This document shows positions 33,869-44,279 of a DNA stretch of 64,000 nt, piece after piece. The stretch comes from Helichrysum umbraculigerum (taxonomy: Eukaryota; Streptophyta; Magnoliopsida; Asterales; Asteraceae): the NCBI GenBank assembly GCA_949592205.1, contig CATIUR010000003.1, positions 153,082,759-153,146,758 of the forward strand. Direction: 5' to 3'. The notes under the pieces were generated by a model. It was not told the origin of the DNA. It ran no database searches and worked only from the letters and a program-made list of their open reading frames with translations. The translations under genes were made by a program, and so were the position numbers. The number at the start of each line of letters is the position of its first letter. The stretch's first letter is position 1.

Positions 33869-36800
33869 ACCTTGACCTTGGAACAAGTTAAGCATTTGCT
33901 GACGTACAAAGCAATGTCAGCTTTCATATTCGGCCACCAGTAAAACCCCTTGATGCCGTGATACATTTTGTCGGATCCCGGGTGGATAGAATATTTGGAC
34001 TTGTGAGCTTCATCCATCACCAAGTCTCGAAGGTTCCCGAAATTAGGCAACCAGATTCGGTTAGAGAAGTACCTAACTCCGTTGGGTCTGATCTCGAATT
34101 GTTTATCCATGCCTCGCAAGGCCTCGTTCTTGAAGTTATCGGGTTTCAGGGCTTCGAGTTGGGCAAGATGTATTTGGGTGGTGAGGTCGTTATGAATGGT
34201 AATACTGAGTGCCCGGACTCGGAGTGGTTTTGTTCGTTCCTTACGGCTGAGGGCATCAGCAACCACGTTTGCTTTGCCCGGATGATATTTGATCTCACAG
34301 TCGTAATCGGTGAGTAATTCAACCCATCTGCGTTGCCTCATGTTAAGATCTTTCTGGTTGAAAATGTGTTGGAGGCTTTTGTGGTCGGTGAATACAGTGC
34401 TGCGGGTACCATAAAGATAATGTCTCCAGATTTTTAAGGCGAACACCACGGCTCCTAGCTCGAGGTCGTGAGTTGTGTAGTTTTTCTCGTGAACTTTAAG
34501 TTGTCTGGAGGCGTAAGCAATGACCTTGTCTCGTTGCATCAGCACGCAACCGAGACCTTGGTGAGAAGCATCGCAGTATACCACGAAGTCATCGGTGCCT
34601 TCGGGTAGAGATAGAATGGGTGCACTGCAAAGCTTGGATTTCAAGAGTTGAAATGCCGACTCTTGTTTATCGGTCCAATCAAATTTCTTTTCCTTCTGAG
34701 TCAGCACTGTGAGGGGTTTGGCAATTTTTGAGAAGTTTTCGATGAAACGACGGTAGTAACCGGCCAATCCCAAGAATTGGCGTACCTCTGTGGGAGTGGT
34801 TGGCGCTTGCCAATTCTTGATTGCCTCGATTTTTGACGGGTCTACATGAATTCCCTGACTGTCGATAACGTGTCCAAGGAATTGAACGGTGTGTATCCAG
34901 AACTCACACTTAGAAAATTTTGCGTAAAGTTCCTCGTGTCTAAGTAGTTCTAAGATGGTTCTGAGGTGTTGTGCGTGTTCCTGCTCGTTTCGCGAATAGA
35001 TAAGGATGTCATCGATAAAAACAATAACAAACTTGTCGAGGTAAGGTTTGCACACCCGATTCATAAGGTCCATGAATACAGCCGGTGCGTTGGTTAAGCC
35101 AAAGGGCATTACTTGGAATTCATAGTGTCCGTAACGGGTTCTGAATGCGGTTTTCGGAATGTCAGCATCGCGAACACGCAACTGATGATAACCTGATCGA
35201 AGATCAATCTTTGAATAACAGCTTGATCCCTGAAGTTGATCGAACAGATCATCGATTCGGGGGAGTGGGTATCGGTTTTTGACGGTTAGTTTGTTCAACT
35301 CTCGGTAGTCAATGCACATTCTGAATGAACCGTCTTTCTTTTTGACAAATAAGATTGGAGCTCCCCAAGGTGAAGAACTCGGTCTAATGAATCCTCTATC
35401 CAAGAGTTTCTGTAACTGAGTGGACAACTCCTGAAGTTCGGATGGGGCTAGGCGGTACGGTGCTCGGGCCACCGGTGCGGCACCCGGCACGAGATCAATC
35501 GAGAACTCAACCTGTCTAGGTGGAGGTAAACCAGGTAGTTCTTCTGGAAAGACTTCGGGAAAGTCTCTAACGATTGGCACATCCTCAAGTCGCTTCTCCT
35601 CCGACTTTTTCTCCGTGACGTGCGCGAGTATTGCTGGGTAACCCTTTCTCAGAAATTTTCGGGTTTTTAAACAGGAGATTAAGTTTAGTCTCGACCCACC
35701 GGTCTCCCCCTGTATAATTAAGGTACCACCGGCGGCGAGAGGGATTCGGACGATTTTATCGTGGCAAACAATTTCAGCCCGGTGCTTGGACAACCAGTCC
35801 ATACCCACGATGACATCAAAACTTCCTAGTTCAACAGGCATTAGATCGATTGAGAAGGTTTCGTTTGCAAGGTTTAAGGTGCAATTAGGTATCACACTAC
35901 TGGTTTCTATGAGTTTACCATTTGCGAGCTCTACCGTGTACTTAACATCTAAGGCCGAAGGGGTGATATTAAGTAGTGGGCAAAACTCATCAGATATGAA
36001 ACTTTTATCAGCACCGGTATCAAATAATACTGAAGCAGTAAGATCGTTGAGAGGAAACGTACCCGTTACAACATTCGGGTCTTCCCTAGCTTCCCCAGCT
36101 TTGATGACAAATGCTCTGCTACGAGCAGGGTTGTTGTTCCGTTTGTTGCTGTTGTTGTTGTTGTTGTTGTTGTTGTTGTGATTGTTGTTTCTCTGCTTAG
36201 GGCAATTATTCTGAAAATGCCCAGGACTTCCGCACCCATAACAAGTCTTCGGGGCACTGGTGTTTCGACAATCCTTGGCCAGATGCCCAAAACGTTTGCA
36301 GTTTGTGCAAGGGCAGGAACCGTCGTGGTGACGATTGCATTTGGGACAGTAGGGCCTGCTTCCAACGTACCCTTTCCTTTCTGAAGTGCCAGATGAATAA
36401 GCCCTAAGGGGCTCAGGCTTTCGGTTGGTGATTTGGTTGGATGAGTTGGGGTTTCCTTCCCATTTTCGTTTGTTGTTTGCAGGTGGGGCTGAAGTTGTGT
36501 TACGGCGGACAGCGTTTGCCGTGAGTTCATGGGCCATACGGATGGCGTTCTGGATAGTACCTGGTTTGGATGAAGTCACTAGGTCCTGTAGTTTCTCGGG
36601 CAGTCCATCAACGTATTTCTCGATCCTCTTGTACTCAGGATCGACCATGGTTGGGCACAGAAGTGCCAGCTGGTGGAAACGGTTGGTGTAACCGGTGATA
36701 TCATTACCTTGCATCTTATGGTTCCAGAATTCCAGCTCCAGTTGTTTCAGTTCATCCCTGGGGCAATACTCACCCCTTAACATCTCCTTCAACTCCTCCC

Positions 36801-37170
36801 ACGTGAGTTTGTAAGCATTGGCAACGCCCACAGTTTGGGCATAGGTGTTCCACCACGTGAGTGCGGTGTCAGTAAAAGTACTAACAGAGAACTTAACTTT
36901 GTCCCCCTCCGCACAGTTGCAGATAAGAAATACCGATTCAACTTTCTCTATCCATCGTATCAGACCGATAGCTCCCTCGGTACCTGCAAAGTTTAGAGGT
37001 TTGCAGTTCTGGAAGTCCTTGTAAGAACAAGGTTTAGCAGCAGAGGTTTCAGCGGCATCGCTGTTTCTCGAGGAATTTGGTGGAGTATTCCGAGCTAAGG
37101 CTTCAGTAACAGCCTGGGTTATAAGGGAGGTAATCTGGGCATCAGTGTATGGTCGTGTCTTTGGCGGCAT
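33805..37170 (-). pseudogene. Element B gag-pol polyprotein, truncated in integrase (Ty3/gypsy chromovirus-like)
   Basis: One 1121-codon frame encodes, in order: a capsid-type gag; two CCHC zinc knuckles (C288-C301, C310-C323); an asparagine-rich linker; a retropepsin-like protease (D384 in DTGAD); a reverse transcriptase with FIDDIL (D720, D721); an RNase H (D867 in CDASHQG); and the HHCC zinc finger that opens integrase (C1093, C1096). The integrase core and everything beyond are missing. From about residue 1101 the frame runs into the LTR of element C, so the last ~20 residues are foreign. Single-frame gag-pol and the motif order fit a Tekay/Del-like chromovirus; the lineage needs a tree. 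Without integrase it cannot move by itself, but the frame is otherwise unbroken, pointing to recent insertion. Confidence 0.92.
36138..36182 (-). repeat. AAC/GTT microsatellite coding poly-asparagine
   Basis: A GTT trinucleotide run on the plus strand encodes the Asn-rich stretch between the second zinc knuckle and the protease of B. Element E has an equivalent AAC-rich linker at about 63690-63840. Confidence 0.9.
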
Positions 37171-37456
37171 GATTCTTCAATAAAAGAAATGAAGATACAT
37201 GAGATTTTGTATAAGCTGGTAATTGTCACAGATGTACATGTATAAAAGCAGTAATACATAACATCAACATGGAAAATGACAATTAATGTGAGTTGAGATA
37301 ACAATGGATATTTGATAGATAAAGTGAGTTCAAAAGTTACATCCTATAGAGATATTACAAAAGGTGTCGGGAATGGTTACATCCGACTAGTTTATAGAGT
37401 AGTGCTAGATAGTCCCTAGATTACGAGATAGATTACAAGACAAAACTACACTAATC

Positions 37457-37963
37457 TTAATGTAGATTAATTTGTTCCATCAGCGCGACAAGGCGGTCCA
37501 CGGTTTCTGCTAGTCGGTTGGTTTGCCTGGCGTTGTCTTCCACCAAGGCCAGTCGTTGTGTTATTGTTCGAGAGTGATCCGCAGTCTCCTGTGAACGCTG
37601 TTCACATTCTTCTAATCGGTTTCTTACAAGTTCATCCGCACCTAATTCGGCGGTCATGGAATCCTGAATTATGCTTACAGAGAGGTTGGTATCCTCTTGT
37701 TCTCGCTGTAGTTGTGATATGCGGTCGAGAGCTTGACGAAGCAGGTAAGTCATTCGGTGTTGTTCCAGTTCCAGGTTTTCGAGTCTTTGCTCCTGACGGC
37801 GGAATTGGGTAGCCAATACTGGCAACGTGAGATGTGCCGAGTTCTGAGAGTTATGTACAGGATAAGGGCTGGTTCGGGGCGACCTTGTGTTCCTCCTGGC
37901 TACTCGTGGGTTCCGTGACCCACGTGAGTGAGAGTGTGTCGGATTAGGTGGTGTGTTTGCCAT
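37457..37963 (-). CDS. ORF1 of element B: 168-residue coiled-coil-like protein upstream of gag
   Basis: It lies between the primer-binding site (308 bases upstream of its ATG) and gag (287 bases downstream of its stop). The N-terminus is basic and Ser/Pro-rich (SRNPRVARRN). The rest is charged, with repeated Leu/Gln spacing (QEQRLENLELEQHRMTYLL) suggesting a coiled coil. The C-terminal ~50 residues (RLALVEDNARQ … VDRLVALMEQINLH) closely match the protein of element E at 61999-62484. No enzymatic motif is visible. Function unknown; conservation between two elements argues it is a working part of this retrotransposon lineage. Confidence 0.8.
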   Translation of the reverse strand: MANTPPNPTHSHSRGSRNPRVARRNTRSPRTSPYPVHNSQNSAHLTLPVLATQFRRQEQRLENLELEQHRMTYLLRQALDRISQLQREQEDTNLSVSIIQDSMTAELGADELVRNRLEECEQRSQETADHSRTITQRLALVEDNARQTNRLAETVDRLVALMEQINLH

Positions 37964-38270
37964 TCCTGTGGCAGAGTGTAAGTAAGACGAGGCTAATATA
38001 TATAAATATATATCATATCCAGCCTAGTGTCTAGCACGTATCAAGTAATGGTCCGGTCCTCTCGTGGTCAGAGTCAACTAACGTATCCCCGTTCAACATA
38101 ATTATTTCAGACATTACATCATCTTTCCTTAATTGTACATAGTTGATCAGGCTATGTTAAATTAAAGTCGTATGCTGTAATTCCTGAACCAGTCATGTTT
38201 AATAAGAAAATACAGCCTAACGGTCATAGTCTAGGCCCACTAAATGCAACCTAGTTCACTATAACCTTAG

Positions 38271-38282
38271 GCTCTGATACCA
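38271..38282 (-). promoter_or_regulatory. Primer-binding site of element B
   Basis: On the minus strand TGGTATCAGAGC begins three bases after the LTR end and is complementary to initiator Met-tRNA. Confidence 0.9.
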
Positions 38283-39448
38283 ATCTGTAACACCCCCAAA
38301 TTTGATGATTTGCGGAAGCATACTTGGGTGTTACTAATCAATATACAAAGCACAAGATATACAGCAAACGACCTCTAAATGAGACGTTTTGTAAAATAAT
38401 TACATTTCATAATTAAATCGTTCGAAAACATATAGTTTTCTTTACAAAAATATGTAAGCCTAGAGTCCGCGTATGTGGCGGGAGATTCTATTACATAACC
38501 ATAGTTACAAAAGATAATGCCAAAGAATCTCCGTTAAATGCAGTTTGGAAATCATGCGACTCTAGCTAGTAGTCCTGGAGTGATCCTACTCCGTAAGTGT
38601 ACCTGAGAATACATGCTAAAAAGGGTCAACCAAAAGGTTGGTGAATCTCACAGGTTTATCAGTAAATAATCAGTTTGAACACAAGATTTCATCAGTAGTG
38701 CCCGTAGGCGTATATCAAGTATTTGCAAATCTCGCAAAAGTAAAGTAATCAAGTTATACCGTTGCCATGAGGCTCATAATCGAAGCTTAACCCGTAAATA
38801 ATCAGTTGCTCCCGTGACATGCTCAAAATTGAGCAAGCATAAGTAACGAAATAATAGTCACCCGTTTATACGTGTAAATCAGTACGTGGTAGCGCTACTA
38901 CCCCGGGCAGGGAGGGTCATTTCCCTAATGGATCCATTAACTACAGTTCGCGCTTAAGTCCATAACTAACGATATATGATGGAGAGACTTCAGTAAATAG
39001 TAAGTAACTCATGCAATTCCGTTTGGTATAGTAAACAGTTTAGTACTTGTGTTCAAGAAAAATCAGTAGCATGCATCTCCCCCAATAAGTTAAAACAGTA
39101 AAAGTGGGGCCGTAAGACTCACCTGAGTCTTTGCAAGTGCGTTTATATCAATAAACGAGTAAGTAATATCAACAGTTGGTTCTCCGAACCCGTAGCCTTT
39201 AAATGCCTAAACATATAAAGTTAAGTAAGTAGATGTCTCGCAAGACCATCTAGGCTAGTTGTCTACACAACTCGTTATGTCCAAGTGTTTGTTTAGTAAT
39301 CCGTTTGTAGTTTGAAAACAAGTATGGCCCGTTGGTGACGGTTTGTAATAATGATTCAAAGTGTTAACATTATATGTATCGTTGAATCAGATTTCGTTAT
39401 TTGTAAGTGTTCGACACTTAGTGTGAAAAGTATTTACAACAGCTAATG

Positions 39449-39540
39449 ACGGGGGTCCGGGGGCAGCGCCCCTGGTAGCGGGGTCCAAGGGGCGGCAGCC
39501 CCTGGCGGGGTCCAAGGGGCAGAGCCCCTGGCTGGGGTCG
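39449..39540. repeat. GC-rich triplicated hairpin unit in LTR B
   Basis: Three tandem degenerate copies of a ~28-base unit with the shape GGGGTCC...GGGGC-AG-GCCCCTGG. Each can fold on itself through GGGGC/GCCCC. It stands out sharply against the AT-rich LTR. Confidence 0.85.
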
Positions 39541-39683
39541 AGCTGCCAGGTCAGCTTGGAAAATTTTTATTTCTACTATATTGCTTTGACGAAAAACGCA
39601 TCTGGATCCGAATTTGGGTAAAATCAGGTGTTAAAATCTTGGTTCCGACACTTAGTAAAAATTTGAGTTTTCAAGGTTCTGGT

Positions 39684-39982
39684 TTGTGCGACGTCGCATG
39701 CGACGTTGCAAGTAGGGTTGCGACGTTGAGCATGACGTCGCTAAAGGCGACGTTTCGCAATTTAATGCGACGTAGGGTGCTGCGTCGCTAATGCGACGTA
39801 ATAGGCTGCGTCGCTATATGCGACGTAATAGGCTGCGTCGCTATATGCGACATAATAGGCTGCGTCGCTATATGCGACGTCGCAAATTAATGCGACGTAA
39901 GGGGCTGCGTCGCTAGTGCGACGTTGAGATTTTTGTGCGACGTAGGCCGCGACGTCGCAGAGCCCCCTGGCCAGATGCGACG
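39684..39982 (-). repeat. Inverted-repeat array of LTR B (GCGACG/CGTCGC units)
   Basis: About 300 bases are filled with GCGACG and CGTCGC words in alternation. Some are fused as the perfect palindrome GCGACGTCGC, others spaced by TAATAGGCTG. Part forms a tandem repeat of ~29 bases near 39795-39880. In the LTR's own direction the array begins ~0.9 kb from the LTR start. Confidence 0.92.
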
Positions 39983-40094
39983 TAGCGGTCTGATGGCCGG
40001 AAATTTAGTCGAAAACGAGTTTCCCGATTTCCGTTGGGTCCAAATCTTTTACCCAACCCAAAAATGGACATAATAAGCCTATTTAAACCATAAA

Positions 40095-40403
40095 CTAGTA
40101 AAAATGATCAAAAACGAGAGATGTCGGGATTTGTCGGAAACTTACAAAATGCCGAAATGAAATTCCGGAAAGATAGCGTTGTAGATCGTGAAGTGGTGAA
40201 CGTTTTTCTCCAAACGGGTGGTATGATCCGAGTGCGTTTTGTGTTGTTATTTTGTGAAATTGTAAGATGGTGGTGGTGATAGTGAAGTTGGTGATTGAGA
40301 GAAAAAGAAAAGAGGAAAGAGAAGGGAGAGGTGAGAAATGGAAGGGAAAGGAAGGAGGTGGGGGTTTTGTGTGAAAGCCCCCATTTTCAGTCCGCGTCTC
40401 CAC
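40095..40403 (-). other. 102-codon frame inside LTR B, not called a gene
   Basis: A Pro/Ser/Phe-rich frame over a pyrimidine-rich stretch (own strand) of the LTR. The homologous stretches of E and F (CTCTCTTTCTCTCT near 50970 and 59755) do not keep the frame. This is more likely the promoter/leader part of the LTR than a coding region. Confidence 0.5.
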
Positions 40404-40867
40404 GCTCCGTGCGGTGTTCGTTTCCTCCGTCGTTTAAACGTTAAATAATTATTCTAAATATTAAATGGTACGTTTTAAAATACAATTTATTACGCGATAT
40501 TTTATTTAAATATTCTACAATTAAATTTATAATTGAGTTATAATATGTAAGTTTGGTTATTTAGTTTGTGCGTTTTAATATGTTAAATTGTGTAAGTTTT
40601 GTTTGTACGATACGAATGAATACGAAACATTATCATAATAATATTTTTGACATAAAAGCGTTATTTAATAAAATTGGTCACCAACGTCCGTATTAAATTG
40701 AATCGAAATACATTCGATTTAAATTGCGTACGATTTCACCAATCGCATTTTCGTATATATTCACAATATATATAATTCGATACATAAATTAGCCTAACAC
40801 AGAACTAATTACATGTATTAACAAAGAATTAGGCACTAATTCTAGTCCTAATTTGCCGGTTGTTACA

Positions 40868-41831
40868 TTTATCATGATTGAAGTGGTACATTGTATAATG
40901 TACTATTGTGATATGTTATATGATTATAACATAGACTTATTGTTGTTAATGAGTACTAACTCATTGTTTATTTGATTGTATTCTCAGATGTGGAAAAGGC
41001 TCAGTAACATTAGACTTCTGAGCTTGCAGCTGAGGTATTGGTGAGTGGATCTTTAACCTCAGTGTGATTTAGTTGTAATGATTTGGTTACAACAAGTAAT
41101 TATAGTATTACTTTGATAGGATGTATTTGTTTGAGATATCTTGCCATGTTAGTTTGGTTGTTTGCTTACTTGGCTGTTTGAGCTAGTATGTAAGATTCTG
41201 AGGTCAACTTGACTTGATGGTTGGACTTGGTTGTTATTGTAGACGACAGGAGATCTTGGAACTTGAAATGTTGGTTCAGAGATCTAGGTCGTGTGTGATT
41301 AACAACTGGTTATCGGTAATTCTGTATAGGCCAATACAGATGATTGATAAGAGTTCCTTGGGTACCAAACCGGTATTAGGGTGTCTCAGGAGCCACCGGT
41401 CCTCATGACGATTGATAACGCTTGATTGGAAGTTGCTTGATTGAATGATTGGCTGATTGATTTTCTGTTTATTGTTATTTGATGTAAACAGATTATTATG
41501 CTAAGTTGGACTGTTGTTTATAGTTTCATTCACTTAGCTTTATGCTAACCCCACCACAGTTCTTCCTGCAGGATAAAATAGATGGGACATATTAGGCAGG
41601 GCAGGAAGTGTTTGGAATTGAAGGAATGTTTGACAGGCTTTTACTCTGATGTTATTTTGATAACTATAGAAATGTTTTGAATTATATAACACCGAGTTTG
41701 TTGAAATGTCATGTATTAAATTTGAAAAAGTTTATTGACATTGTAAAGACATGGATTGTATGTTTGAAATCTACGCTTCCGAGTCATATATTATTATTAT
41801 AATTATTTATAATGAAACGAGGGGTGTTATA
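40868..41831 (+). repeat. 3' LTR of element C, terminal part
   Basis: It starts mid-LTR at TTTATCATGATTG directly after element B and ends with the true LTR end GGTGTTATA, followed by the TSD copy GCATC. It overlaps 32957-33868 by ~910 bases. Confidence 0.9.
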
Positions 41832-42050
41832 GCATCAATCCACAAAAATCGCGAGGGTAGCAAACACGAGGGTCGAAGAATTCGTCCAACCATAGATGAT
41901 TTTGGTGACAATAGTGTAAGCCACTAATCCCCGTTTAACAATGAAAGACATGGTGATGAACGGGAGGAAAAGCAAGTTATGGATGATCGATTATCTATAA
42001 CCAAACTGTTCCTATTCAACAATTCTGATAAAGAATACGGTAAGTGAAGC

Positions 42051-42779
42051 ATGAATAATTTGGTTTCAAGAAAACTGGTAGATCTCCTAAAATTACCAAC
42101 GGAGAATTTTATAGCTGAAGATTACCAAACTTGTAGAGTTCAGGTGTCCATTGGGAAGTTCTATAAAACTGAAGTTCTTTGTATTGTGGATGATCGTGAT
42201 ATATGTGATATTTTGTTGGGAAAACCATGGCGACATGAGGTTCGTGGTACATATAATGTCCAACGTAATCTCTATATCTTTACATGGGAAGAAAAGAAAA
42301 TTGCAATACTTCCAACCGAAACAAAAGTCCAAGTAACAAAGGCTGAAGTTGATATCGTACAACCGATGCCTTTAACCGAGATTGTAGATTATCAAAGTTA
42401 TCTTATAGAAACATCGCATGTTGATAAACTCCGTAGCAAAAACATTGAGGTCTCCGTTGAAAAGTTGGAAGCTATAAAAGTCGTTAGCTTGGTCGAAAAG
42501 GTTCAAGTCAAACTTGAGGATTTGAAAGAAGTAATAATTGGTGATAAATATGGTTATGATGATCCATTAACTTCCATTCAAAGTATTTCATATAATATTA
42601 AAGTTGTCCCAAGAACTTGTATACAGAACCTCGAAGATTCCTTAACAAGATCGGTTACGAAGCAAGAGAACGCATTAACTAAAACTACCAACAGTAAGAA
42701 CTCGAGGGCGAGTTCTTTCCAAGCGGAAGAGAATGATAAGGAATCAATAATTCAATTATATGGTACCTACACAGATTAA
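42051..42779 (+). pseudogene. Element D protease-like remnant of gag-pro
   Basis: The 242-codon frame begins NNLVSRKLVDLLKLPTE and continues with VSIGKFYKTEVLC and ILLGKPWRHEV. This is the order of the retropepsin-like domain in plant Ty3/gypsy polyproteins, starting just after where the catalytic D-S/T-G would be. The catalytic triad itself is missing upstream. The C-terminal ~130 residues are charged and unassigned, and no reverse transcriptase follows. It ends ~120 bases before the 3' LTR, so pol was deleted. Confidence 0.65.
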
Positions 42780-42899
42780 TGGGAATGTGGAATGCGGGTC
42801 AAGATCAAAACAAATAAGCAAGGGTCCAAAGTCATTCCTGCGAACGCAACGCCTATCCATGTGAACTCGGGGGTCGAGTTCTTTTCAAGTGAGGGGGAA

Positions 42900-43197
42900 T
42901 GATGAGGACAAGATTAAACATATATTATTTATTGTTTTAGAGATAAATTAGGGATTAAATTTTTAGTTTAATTAGTATTTGAGTTATTTTAGGATTTGGA
43001 TTTTATGTAGGATTAAGATTCTTTTATTATAAATACTAGGCTTATTTTTAGATTTCTAAAGTTTGATCATTAATAAATTTTACGTTTTAGAGTTTTACTC
43101 TTGTTTGGGTTTTATTCCCGTGAGGTGCGCCTCGTTTATTAACCCTTGGATTAGGGTTATCAAAATTCGCTTCCGCGTCCTGCATCAGACATCTAGA
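42900..43197 (+). repeat. 3' LTR of element D
   Basis: Begins TGATGAGGAC after the purine tract GAGGGGGAA (42891-42899) and ends CTGCATCA, followed by the TSD GACAT. 298 bases. Confidence 0.92.
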
Positions 43198-43374
43198 CAA
43201 TGCTCCCTGGCTCAAGGTAATTCAATTATATACTTTATAAGCGGCGATTTTGACCCAACATCAATGTGTCTCATTTTATTAATAAATACAAATTGATCAA
43301 ATATATAATATATGAAATAAATAATCCAACAATGAACTTTATCCTTTATCCCCAGATAGCCACTACACACTAAA

Positions 43375-43640
43375 TAGCCTAGTGGTAAGGGCAGCCGATG
43401 ACTTCCTTCAGGTCAGGGGTTCGAAACCTGCCATGAGTATTATTTATCATAAAGGTACCTACCATCAATGAAGCGCATGTCTCACAACGTTAAGGCTTAA
43501 TCCGCACGAGTTCCGGCTCGGACGTTGTGGTACATGTGATGGAGGTGATTTGCCCAGCGATGTTGGACCTTGTGGGGGGTTTAGTTGTGCTCCATTGAAA
43601 TATGGAGTGGCTCCAGTAGGTGGCCCAAATACCCATAATT
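43375..43640 (+). mobile_element. tRNA-derived SINE
   Basis: TAGCCTAGTGGTAAGGGC (A box) is followed ~35 bases later by GGTTCGAAACC (B box), the internal RNA polymerase III promoter of tRNA-derived SINEs. A tRNA-unrelated body follows (GGCTCGGACGTTGTGG, GTGGCTCCAGTAGGTGGCCC). Outer limits and target duplications are uncertain. Confidence 0.65.
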
Positions 43641-43725
43641 CAATGATTCACACACACATCAACATATTTCAACATCTGGGCCAAAATGAGTCATTAAGAA
43701 GGTGCAATTAAGGAGTATAACTTAC

Positions 43726-43874
43726 TTGATCATTCCAAGCTTTGTCTTTTCTGAAGATGACGGGTGCACTAAAACTATGACCCGGGTTGATTCCAGTGCC
43801 AGTGATTGGGATGGTGGCCAACTGGCCAAGTGAACCATGAACGCAGAAAATCCAATAGGCAGAGGTGCCAATAC
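43726..43874 (-). pseudogene. PIP aquaporin exon, broken by an 8-bp duplication
   Basis: On the minus strand codons read VLAPLPIGFSAFMVHLA and then, in a shifted frame, TIPITGTGINPGHSF and FRKDKAWNDQ, ending at a CAA|GTAAGT donor. This is the exon of plasma-membrane intrinsic protein aquaporins with the second pore motif. The canonical NPA-R is changed to NPG-H, which would alter the pore filter. The frame is broken by a local duplication (GGCCAACT/GGCCAAG at about 43816-43831). No other aquaporin exon was found nearby. A dead fragment. Confidence 0.85.
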
Positions 43875-43911
43875 CTCTTATATAAATCAAACAATTATAA
43901 GTTAAGAACAT

Positions 43912-44279
43912 TTATGGGTTGTTTGGATGTGATCTGTAGAGAAATCCTTCTGATGCTTAATGATCCAGAATAAGACAGTGTAATGATAATTATAATATTA
44001 TAAACTGATTAAATTACAAATAGTCTAATGATCCTGGTTTAATGATTTATTTAAGCCTTTATGTCCAATTTGTTGCTCAAGCAAGGTACTTGTTTAATGA
44101 ACCATACAAAAGTAGACCCGTTTTTACCTAATTATGGTTTGACCCGTTAACCAATCCGAACTAGCCCACATCATACAAATTTGACATGGTTTGCTCTGAT
44201 TTAGTTCTGACACATTACAATAGCGGACTTTAGTGGTGTTTGTTAACTCAACAAGTAATTTTTATGTTAAACTTTTTGT
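43912..44279. other. AT-rich spacer with a MITE-like start
   Basis: GGGTTGTTTGGATGTG at about 43916, followed by ATGATCC words, resembles a MITE terminus. The other end was not located. Nothing coding was seen. Confidence 0.35.

Larger units (their letters stand above)
33868..40867 (-). mobile_element. Element B: truncated minus-strand Ty3/gypsy retrotransposon
   Basis: In minus-strand order it holds a full 5' LTR (40867-38286), primer-binding site (38282-38271), ORF1 (37963-37457) and gag-pol from 37170, cut off at 33868. The 3' LTR, integrase core and left TSD are gone. On the right it abuts TTTATCATGATTG of the C LTR, so its insertion site was probably TTTAT. The left junction AATCTATGCTT|GACCTTGACC lies elsewhere in the same LTR, so it is a rearrangement point and not an integration edge. 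Confidence 0.88.
38286..40867 (-). repeat. 5' LTR of element B (2582 bp)
   Basis: On its own strand it starts TGTAACAACCGGCAAATTAG and ends TTGGGGGTGTTACA. Its outer parts are homologous to the LTRs at 50444-53141 (F) and 59220-61670 (E), for example GTTTCCGACAAATCCCGA. The central array is built of a different unit from theirs. Confidence 0.9.
25748..41831 (+). mobile_element. Element C: non-coding LTR retroelement (LARD type), disrupted by B
   Basis: It has LTRs beginning TGTAACATCC and ending GGTGTTATA, a primer-binding site TTGGTATCAGAGC at 27709, a polypurine tract at about 31948-31960, and an exact TSD GCATC at 25743-25747 and 41832-41836. The 5' LTR is 1959 bases and the internal region 4256 bases, with no coding sequence. 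This matches large retrotransposon derivatives, which must borrow gag-pol from a partner. The 3' LTR is present in two overlapping parts (31963-33868 and 40868-41831) around truncated element B. Confidence 0.88.
23957..43197 (+). mobile_element. LTR retroelement D, internally deleted, host of nested insertions
   Basis: LTRs begin TGATGAGGAC and end CTGCATCA (TGATG/CATCA termini), with an exact TSD GACAT at 23952-23956 and 43198-43202. A primer-binding site complementary to initiator Met-tRNA (TTGGTATCAGAG) follows the 5' LTR at 25255-25266. A polypurine tract GAGGGGGAA precedes the 3' LTR. Removing the inserted elements leaves ~290-base LTRs and ~1.6 kb of internal sequence: the start of gag and a protease-like remnant, with no reverse transcriptase or integrase. 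It is a deleted, non-autonomous Ty3/gypsy-type element. It carries a Mutator-like element in its 5' LTR and element C in gag. Confidence 0.9.

Noticed and set aside
35786..36691. Plus-strand frames across the gag-pol of element B
   Set aside because: They are antisense to the well-supported minus-strand polyprotein.
40868..40872. TTTAT as a confirmed target duplication of element B
   Set aside because: Only the right copy is adjacent to B; the left edge of B is a rearrangement junction, so the duplication cannot be verified.
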